This document shows, piece by piece, positions 58,524 through 64,000 of a stretch of 64,000 bases of DNA. This stretch comes from JALZKA01 sp033856515 (GTDB lineage Bacteria; Actinomycetota; Thermoleophilia; Solirubrobacterales; 70-9): contig JAWVEY010000049.1 in the NCBI GenBank assembly GCA_033856515.1, positions 1-64,000 of the forward strand, read 5' to 3'. The notes beneath the pieces were generated by a model that was given only the letters and a program-made list of their open reading frames with translations, was not told where the DNA came from and made no database searches. The number at the start of each line of letters is the position of its first letter. The first letter of the stretch is position 1. The translations under genes were made by a program, and so were the position numbers.

Positions 58524-59516
58524 GTGACCGAGTTGCTCCACGACGCCCACGGCAGGGTCATCTCGGACCTGCGGGTGTCCGTGACGGACCGCTGCAACTT
58601 CCGCTGTCGCTACTGCATGCCGGCCGAGGGGATGAAATGGCTTGAGCGCTCGGAGGTCCTCTCCTTCGAGGAGATCGAGCGCCTGGTGGGGATCCTGAGC
58701 GGGCTTGGCGTCGAAGACGTGCGCCTGACCGGCGGCGAGCCGCTTGCCCGCAGGAACTTCCCGTATCTCGTCTCGATGCTCCGTGGGATCGAGGGCATCC
58801 GGGATCTGTCGGTCACGACCAACGGCTACCTGCTCGAACGCGATGCGGCTGCACTCGTCGACGCCGGAATCGACCGGATCAATGTCTCTGTGGACTCGCT
58901 GGCTCGCGACCGCTTCCACGAGATCACGCGCCGCGACGCCCTGCCTCAGGTGCTTCGTGGGCTCGAGGCGATCGCGTCGTACGAACAGGTGCGGCCCATC
59001 AAGGTCAACGCCGTCGCCATCCGCGACTTCACCGAGGACGAGGTGTACCGCTTCGCCGAGATGGCGCGGAGCACCGACTTCCAGGTGCGCTTCATCGAGT
59101 TCATGCCGCTCGACGGCGACCGGGCCTGGGACCGCTCGCAGGTCCTGACAGGCGACGAAGTGCGGGCTCTGATCCACGAGCGCTATCCGTTGGAGCCCCT
59201 CGAGCGCGAGCCGCACGCCACGGCCCGCGTCTACGCCTTTGCCGACGGACAAGGCGAGATCGGCTTCATCAATCCCGTCTCCCAGCCGTTCTGCGCCGAC
59301 TGCAACCGCATCCGCCTCACCGCCGACGGTGAGCTGCGCACCTGCCTGTTCTCTATGCACGAGACGAGCCTGCGCGATCCGATGCGGGAGGGGGCGTCCG
59401 ACGCGGATCTCGCAGACATCATCCGCAGCGCCGTCTGGCGCAAGGAGCTCAAGCACCACGTGAACGACCCGGGCTTCATCGCACCAGCACGCTCGATGAG
59501 CGCGATTGGAGGATGA
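58524..59516 (+). CDS. moaA: GTP 3',8-cyclase, molybdenum cofactor biosynthesis
   Basis: 330 residues from GTG 58524. The radical-SAM cluster CNFRCRYCM (CxxxCxxC) is near residue 24, RLTGGEPL binds SAM, and the second cluster is CADCNRIRLTADGELRTC. The C terminus ends in GG (SAIGG), as required for the MoaA tail. It converts GTP to the cyclic intermediate used by MoaC. No moaC, moaD, moaE or mog gene is in the window; the following genes still form a molybdenum group. Confidence 0.95.
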   Translation: MTELLHDAHGRVISDLRVSVTDRCNFRCRYCMPAEGMKWLERSEVLSFEEIERLVGILSGLGVEDVRLTGGEPLARRNFPYLVSMLRGIEGIRDLSVTTNGYLLERDAAALVDAGIDRINVSVDSLARDRFHEITRRDALPQVLRGLEAIASYEQVRPIKVNAVAIRDFTEDEVYRFAEMARSTDFQVRFIEFMPLDGDRAWDRSQVLTGDEVRALIHERYPLEPLEREPHATARVYAFADGQGEIGFINPVSQPFCADCNRIRLTADGELRTCLFSMHETSLRDPMREGASDADLADIIRSAVWRKELKHHVNDPGFIAPARSMSAIGG

Positions 59517-59517
59517 G

Positions 59518-59733
59518 ATGAAGCCGGAGGACTGGATCGCCGAGTTCGCCGCTGCGATAGGTGCCGAGCCGCCCGATGCGGCCATTGTCGAGGAGCTTTT
59601 GGACCTGGCGGCCATAGCCGCTCACGCATCGGAGCGCACTGCCGCGCCGATCGCGTGCTATCTCGCCGGCCTGAGCGGGCGTCCGATCGCCGAGCTGAAG
59701 GATCTTGCCGATGACGTCGCCCCCAGCGATTGA
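59518..59733 (+). CDS. DUF6457 family small protein
   Basis: 71 residues from the ATG at 59518, preceded by GGAGG. WIAEFAAAIGAEPPDA, LLDLAAIAAHASERTAAPIA and CYLAGLSG match a small actinobacterial family usually next to molybdopterin genes. Function unknown. Overlaps the 5' end of the transporter gene by 23 bases. Confidence 0.75.
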   Translation: MKPEDWIAEFAAAIGAEPPDAAIVEELLDLAAIAAHASERTAAPIACYLAGLSGRPIAELKDLADDVAPSD

Positions 59734-60906
59734 GACGCGCTCTACGCCCCGAGCCCTGATCCGAGAGTTCGCGGGTGGCGTTGGCGACTGGGGTCTCCTG
59801 ATCCCGCTCGCGATCGCCCTGGTCACGCTGAACGGTCTCGATGCCACCGTCGTCTTCGCCGGCGTCGGGCTGACCTACATTGCCACGGCGCTCTACTTCC
59901 GGATCCCGGTCCCCGTCCAGCCGCTGAAGGCATTTGCCGCCGCCGCGATCGCGCTCGGCCTGAGCGCAGAAGTACTCGCCGCGGGTGCCCTGCTGATGTC
60001 GGTGGTGATGGCAGGCCTGGCGATCACTGGACTCGCCGGCTGGTTGGCTGAGCGCTTTCCGATTGTGTTGGTGCGTGGGATCCAGGCCGCGGTTGCGTTG
60101 CTGCTCGCAAAGGCAGCTTTGGACCTGGCCAGACAGGGAAACTGGAGCGCTCTGCCGCCGATTGAACCGTGGGTGGGTGTTGCGATGGCGGCCGGCGGCT
60201 GTGCGACGCTGTTTGCCGGGGTGCGCTGGGATTCCCGGGGAGCCTCGCCGTCCTCGGTGCGGGCGCAGTCGTGGGAGTCGCCGTCGGTGGCTTGCCGGAA
60301 GTGACGCTGGGACCGACGGCTCCTGACTTTGATCTCCCTGACGGCGCAGCGTTCGCCGAAGCGCTGACGGCGCTCGTGCTCGCCCAAGTCCCGCTGACGT
60401 TCGGCAACTCGATCGTTGCGACGGCAGATGCTGAGCGCGAGTACTTCGGCGAGCGCGCGCGACGCGTAACTCCGCGGCGGCTCGCAGCATCCATCGGGAT
60501 GGCAAATCTGTTTGCGGGAGGGCTGGGAGGGTTGCCCGTTTGTCATGGCGCGGGCGGAGTCACCGCGCACTACAAGCTCGGCGCCCGAACGTGGCTCGCG
60601 ACCGCGATGGCCGGCGGGCTCCTGGTCTTCCTCGGACTTGTATTCGGGTCCTCGCTCCCCGGCATTCTCCAAGTCGTGGCGCCCGGAGCGCTCGCGGGAA
60701 TGCTCCTCTATGTCGCAATTCAACACGGCATGCTTGCAGCACGGCTCGAAGGCGTCGGCGACCGCGTCATCGCTGCCACCGTCGGCTTCGTGACGCTCAT
60801 CGCGGGGAGCCTTGCCATTGGCTTTGGCGTTGGCGTGGCCCTCGTCCTGGCTCGGCGGCTTGGGGCTGGAGCCCGGCCTCCCCTAGCGGCGGGGGGCTCA
60901 GCTTGA
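59711..60906 (+). pseudogene. MOT1-type molybdate/sulphate transporter, frameshifted
   Basis: The N-terminal half (frame from ATG 59711: EFAGGVGDWGLLIPLAIALV; FRIPVPVQPLKAFAAAAI) and the C-terminal half (another frame: LVLAQVPLTFGNSIVATADA; GGLGGLPVCHGAGGVTAHYK) together make one PF16983-like membrane transporter of about 400 residues. The change of frame falls at GGGG, 60218-60221. Adding one G restores a smooth hydrophobic join (LFAGGALGFPGSLAVLG). Either a real mutation or a homopolymer sequencing error. As read, the product stops at 60304. Its 3' end overlaps the MOSC start (TTGA). Confidence 0.8.
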
Positions 60907-61532
60907 AGGTCGCCGAGCTCTGGCGCTATTCGGTCAAGTCCCTGCGGGGCGAGTCGCTCGAGCAGGTGGACGTCCTGTCCGATGGCTTCCGCGGGGACCG
61001 CTCCACCCAGGTCGTCGACCACAAGGGCGCTCGCATGACGGGCCGCACCGCGAAGCGCCTCCTGGGGCTTCAGTCGGGGCTGGGCGAGAACGGCGAGCCC
61101 ACGATCGACGGGCACGCCTGGGGAAGCGACGAGGCCCTGAGCCTGATTCGCGACGCCGCCGGGCCAGGTGCTGACATGGCACCGCTTGGTCGCCACTTCG
61201 ACGATCGCTCGATCCTGGTCGCAACGGACGGGGCGATCGCGGCGCTCGGCGTCGACCGGCGGCGTCTCCGGCCGAACATCGTGATCGAGGGAGTCGAGGG
61301 GCTAGCGGAAAACGAGTGGGTGGGGAGGCGGCTGCGCCTGGGCGGCGTCGAGCTAGACGTCGTGGATCGCTGCGTGCGCTGCGTCATGACAACGATCGAC
61401 CCCGACAACCTCGAGGTGGACCCCAATGTCCTTCGCAGGATCAACGACGAGTTCGATACCCGCATGTGCGTCCTATGCGAAGTCGCGACGGCGGGCGAGC
61501 TTCGTGTCGGCGACGAGGTTGAGCTCATCTGA
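60903..61532 (+). CDS. MOSC-domain protein
   Basis: 209 residues from TTG 60903. VAELWRYSVKSLRGESLEQV is the MOSC N-terminal barrel, LRPNIVIEGVEGLAENEWVG the middle, and VDRCVRCVMTTIDPDNLEVD carries the Cys that handles sulphur in this family. It may deliver or accept sulphur for the molybdenum cofactor or act as a molybdenum reductase. Position directly after a molybdate transporter supports this. Confidence 0.85.
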   Translation: MKVAELWRYSVKSLRGESLEQVDVLSDGFRGDRSTQVVDHKGARMTGRTAKRLLGLQSGLGENGEPTIDGHAWGSDEALSLIRDAAGPGADMAPLGRHFDDRSILVATDGAIAALGVDRRRLRPNIVIEGVEGLAENEWVGRRLRLGGVELDVVDRCVRCVMTTIDPDNLEVDPNVLRRINDEFDTRMCVLCEVATAGELRVGDEVELI

Positions 61533-61564
61533 GTTGAAAGCACGCTTTCGGGTAGAGGCGAGCA

Positions 61565-62047
61565 ATGTCCGAAAGCGAACAGCGCGAAACGAGCGAGTCT
61601 GGTCAAGAGACGACCGCGCCGGGCGACTGGGAGCGTAAGCTGGCCGACGAGGAAGACCTGCGCCACGACGACGGCTCAGAGCCGCTGGCGGAGCCCAGAG
61701 ACGAAGGCGATGAGGACTTTGCCGAGCAGGAGGCGGGCGAGGTCTCGGCTGGCGACGACGAGGGCTTCGACCGGCCCGATACGAAGGACGAAGCGGGGCT
61801 CGAGGACACCGGCGGAGCACTGGAGAAGCACGGCGAGTCGCTGCTCGAAGGCTCTCAGGTCAAGACTCCGGTCGGTGGCTTGCCGACTCGGTCCCTGCTT
61901 GCGATGGCCGTCTTCGTTGTGGTCTTCTGTGCCGCGTTCTTCGGGCTCTGGGCGCTTTTGGGCAACCTCGGGATCTTCCTCGGGCTCTTCGTGGGCGCGG
62001 CGCTTGGCCTCGGAGCGATGAAGCTCATCGCTGACCGCGTGGGCTAG
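61565..62047 (+). CDS. Acidic membrane protein, uncharacterised
   Basis: 160 residues. The first ~100 are very acidic and probably disordered (DEEDLRHDDGSEPLAEPRD; DEGFDRPDTKDEAG). Two hydrophobic helices follow (LLAMAVFVVVFCAAFFGLWAL; GIFLGLFVGAALGLGAMKLI). No family recognised. The stop is seven bases from the convergent oxidoreductase stop. Confidence 0.6.
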   Translation: MSESEQRETSESGQETTAPGDWERKLADEEDLRHDDGSEPLAEPRDEGDEDFAEQEAGEVSAGDDEGFDRPDTKDEAGLEDTGGALEKHGESLLEGSQVKTPVGGLPTRSLLAMAVFVVVFCAAFFGLWALLGNLGIFLGLFVGAALGLGAMKLIADRVG

Positions 62048-62054
62048 CGCCGGC

Positions 62055-64000
62055 CTAAGCGGCTTCGAGCCGGACGGGCACGCTGTTGAAGGCGGCGTTG
62101 CCGGTCAGCCCGTCGAGCACCGAGGGATCCGTGATGTCGTTGACGCTCGCGCCCGGGAGCGATGCGGCGTGCTTCCAGCCAACACCCTTGCGGGATTTGT
62201 GGCCGAACCCGTGCGGGATCGACACGACGCCCGGCCGTAGCTCGTCAGTGACTTGGAGCAGGACCTCGATCTCGCCGACCCGGGAGACGACCTTCACGCT
62301 GGCCCCGTCTTCGAGGCTCCGCGCTGCTGCGTCCTGGGGGTTCAGCATCGCGGTGCAGCGATCCGACCCCTTGGTCAGGCGCTTCGAGTTGTGCATCCAG
62401 GAGTTGTTCGAGTTGAGGATCCGCCGGCCGATCAGGGTGAGGTCGAAGCCGTCGCTCCTGGCTTGTTCGCTCTCGGCGGCGATCGTCTCCAGCTCGGCGA
62501 CCTCGCCAACGAGCGCGGGAGGCGCGAGCGCGACCTTCTTGTCCGGCGAGAGGAGTGCGCCGGGTAGCCGCGATTTCATCGGCCCCAGATCGACGCCGTG
62601 CTCGGCGCGCTTCACCTTGCGCAGCGTCAGCCCCTTGATCGGGCCGCGGCGGAGCATTCCGTACGGGCCGGCAGCGATGGACGATTCGACCAGGCGGGCA
62701 GGCGATGACAGTCTCGCCCCGAGCGCCGCGGCTCGCGCCTTCGTCGCCACTCCGCGTCCGAGCCGGCGTGTGATGCCGTTCAAGATCTCCCAGTCTTCCT
62801 TGCCGCCTTCCCGTTTTGGCACAGCTGCCGGGCTGAACCGGATGTGATTGCGGATAGCGACCAGCGGCAGCGCGACGTCGACCTCGTCCCGTTCGAGGGC
62901 CGAGACGGGAGGCAGGATCACGTCCGCGTGCCGGTTCGTCTCGTTCACGTACTGATCGATCGAGACCATGAACTCCAGATCCTCGAGCGCCTCGTCGAGC
63001 TTCCTTCCTCCCGGCGCCGACATCACCGGGTTCCCCGCGAAGACCAAAAGACCGCGGACCTGTCCCTCGCCGGGGGTGAGAATCTCATCGGCGAGGCCGG
63101 AGATTGGAACCTCGCCGTTCATCTCGGGAAGCCCGCTGACGCGCTGGGTCCAGCGGCCGAAGCCTTTCGGGCCGCCGCGTCCCGCGAGCCTCAGGAGGAG
63201 CGTCAGGTCGATGAACGGCTCCGGGAACATGACTCCGCCTTCGCGGTCGAGGTTGCCGGTGACCGCGTTAAGGACGTTGATCAGCCAATGGATGACAGTT
63301 CCCGTGCGCTGCTGGCAGACGCCAACGCGCCCGTAGGCGGCGGCGGTCGGCGCGGCCGCAAAGTCACGGGCAAGGCGCTCAATCGTTTCCGCGTCGACCC
63401 CGGCGAGGGGCGCCGCCCGCTCAGGGGTCCATGCCGCGGCGATCGATTCGACCTGCTCGGCGCCGGTGCAGATCTCGGGGACCTGCGCGAGCTCCTCGGC
63501 GAAGATGACGTTCAGCATTCCGAGGAGGAGGAAGGCGTCTCCGCCAGGCTGGATCGCGACGTGCTCCGACGCGGTCTTGGCGGTCTCGGTATGGCGCGGG
63601 TCCACGACCACCACCGTCCCTCCGCGCTTGACGATGTCGCGAAGGCGGTGCCTGGCACCGGGAGCGCTCATGAGCGAGCCGTTCGAAACGGATGGATTCG
63701 CGCCAAGCACCAGGAGGTAATCGGTCTGGTCGATGTCGGGAACCGGGAAGAGCCCGAGGTTGCCGAACATCTCGGCTGACGTGCGGTGTTGAGGCAGCTG
63801 GTCCGTGGACGTTGCCGACGAGTGGTTCTTGGTGTCTAGCGCCTCGCGAAGTGGAATCACGGACAGGAGCGACCAGGTGTGCGCGCTCGGGTTGCCGATG
63901 TAGGACGAAAGGCTGTCGGTGCCGTGGCGGGCATGGACGGCTTTGAGGCCGTCGGCCGCGAAGTCGAGCGCCTCTTCCCACTCCATCTCGACCCAGTTGT
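62055..64000 (-). CDS. Molybdopterin-dependent oxidoreductase, large subunit (cut by window edge)
   Basis: At least 648 residues are visible; the frame runs past 64000, so the N terminus, including any iron-sulphur Cys cluster, is missing. YLLVLGANPSVSNGSLMSAP and VVVVDPRHTETAKTASEHVA bind the cofactor, and FAGNPVMSAPGGRKLDEAL and INETNRHAD-like YVNETNRHADVILPPVSALE follow. The C-terminal domain (LIGRRILNSNNSWMHNSKRL; VVSIPHGFGHKSRKGVGW) is the molybdopterin dinucleotide-binding barrel. Formate dehydrogenase-, nitrate reductase- or BisC-like; the substrate cannot be told. It uses the cofactor made by the neighbouring genes. Confidence 0.88.
   Translation of the reverse strand, partial: NWVEMEWEEALDFAADGLKAVHARHGTDSLSSYIGNPSAHTWSLLSVIPLREALDTKNHSSATSTDQLPQHRTSAEMFGNLGLFPVPDIDQTDYLLVLGANPSVSNGSLMSAPGARHRLRDIVKRGGTVVVVDPRHTETAKTASEHVAIQPGGDAFLLLGMLNVIFAEELAQVPEICTGAEQVESIAAAWTPERAAPLAGVDAETIERLARDFAAAPTAAAYGRVGVCQQRTGTVIHWLINVLNAVTGNLDREGGVMFPEPFIDLTLLLRLAGRGGPKGFGRWTQRVSGLPEMNGEVPISGLADEILTPGEGQVRGLLVFAGNPVMSAPGGRKLDEALEDLEFMVSIDQYVNETNRHADVILPPVSALERDEVDVALPLVAIRNHIRFSPAAVPKREGGKEDWEILNGITRRLGRGVATKARAAALGARLSSPARLVESSIAAGPYGMLRRGPIKGLTLRKVKRAEHGVDLGPMKSRLPGALLSPDKKVALAPPALVGEVAELETIAAESEQARSDGFDLTLIGRRILNSNNSWMHNSKRLTKGSDRCTAMLNPQDAAARSLEDGASVKVVSRVGEIEVLLQVTDELRPGVVSIPHGFGHKSRKGVGWKHAASLPGASVNDITDPSVLDGLTGNAAFNSVPVRLEAA

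Noticed and set aside
63643..63661. GGTGCCTGGCACC palindrome, a possible copy of the repeat at 34353
   Set aside because: It lies in a well-conserved part of the oxidoreductase (GARHRLRD) and has no second arm, so it is probably coincidence.
1..64000. CRISPR arrays, rRNA genes, insertion sequences with transposases, prophage genes
   Set aside because: Looked for on both strands; no regularly spaced repeats, rRNA-like stretches or transposase/integrase-like frames were recognised.

Overview
The window is high-GC actinobacterial DNA that looks like class Thermoleophilia (Solirubrobacterales/Gaiellales-like). The reasons are the many GTG/TTG starts and 4-bp ATGA overlaps, Gram-positive LexA boxes (CGAAC-N4-GTTCG), an InhA-type enoyl reductase in a FAS-II operon, a DUF2630 protein, and a secreted protein opening with the LIAIFIALGGTAYAA signature common in that class. 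This assignment is an inference from gene content; no marker gene such as 16S rRNA is present.

Layout. (1) 1-11976 is metabolic: a penicillin-acylase-family exoenzyme cut by the left edge, enoyl-CoA hydratase, hydroxyacyl-CoA dehydrogenase, two biotin-dependent carboxyltransferases, a nucleoside phosphorylase, an MTA/SAH-type deaminase, a diguanylate cyclase, acetoacetyl-CoA synthetase and an M28 peptidase. (2) 12009-17318 is a tRNA hot spot with five tRNAs (Leu-CAA, Leu-UAG, Trp, Gly-UCC, Pro-GGG). Small selfish-looking genes sit against them: a LAGLIDADG-type endonuclease, an internally deleted relative, and an HNH endonuclease whose stop codon lies inside tRNA-Gly. Both intact endonucleases have a palindromic SOS box over the start codon, as does dinB 20 kb away. 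(3) 17319-23411 is a 6.1-kb insertion bounded by a perfect 45-bp duplication of the tRNA-Pro 3' half. It carries a Tat-exported Cys-rich protein and a coupled kinase/receiver/GGDEF-EAL signalling operon, but no visible integrase. (4) 23442-25969 holds DUF2630 and a redox pair, a cNMP-binding thioredoxin-reductase-like flavoprotein and a DsbA-like protein.

(5) 26075-35261 is a two-component system followed by a tightly coupled FAS-II operon: fabD, fabH, fabG, acp, fabF, accD-like, SGNH hydrolase, MaoC dehydratase, inhA-like. (6) 35339-43817 has dinB, an L,D-transpeptidase lipoprotein, a Tat-exported AOC-barrel-like protein, an orphan Hcp, a methyltransferase, an acyl-CoA dehydrogenase and a secreted S15-type hydrolase. 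(7) 43821-56935 is nitrogen/amine metabolism: type III glutamine synthetase, a FadR-type regulator, a dimethylglycine-dehydrogenase-like flavoprotein, a choline-kinase-like protein, an APC permease, a PuuA-like ligase, a PuuD-like amidase, an aldehyde dehydrogenase and an SDR. A hairpin-plus-conserved-block element recurs between these genes. (8) 56916-64000 has small membrane proteins, a GATase, and a molybdenum cluster: moaA, DUF6457, a frameshifted MOT1-type transporter, a MOSC protein, and a molybdopterin oxidoreductase cut by the right edge.

Strongest observations: the SOS-controlled, tRNA-abutting endonucleases; the tRNA-Pro island; and the repeated covarying hairpin motif in the amine operon.
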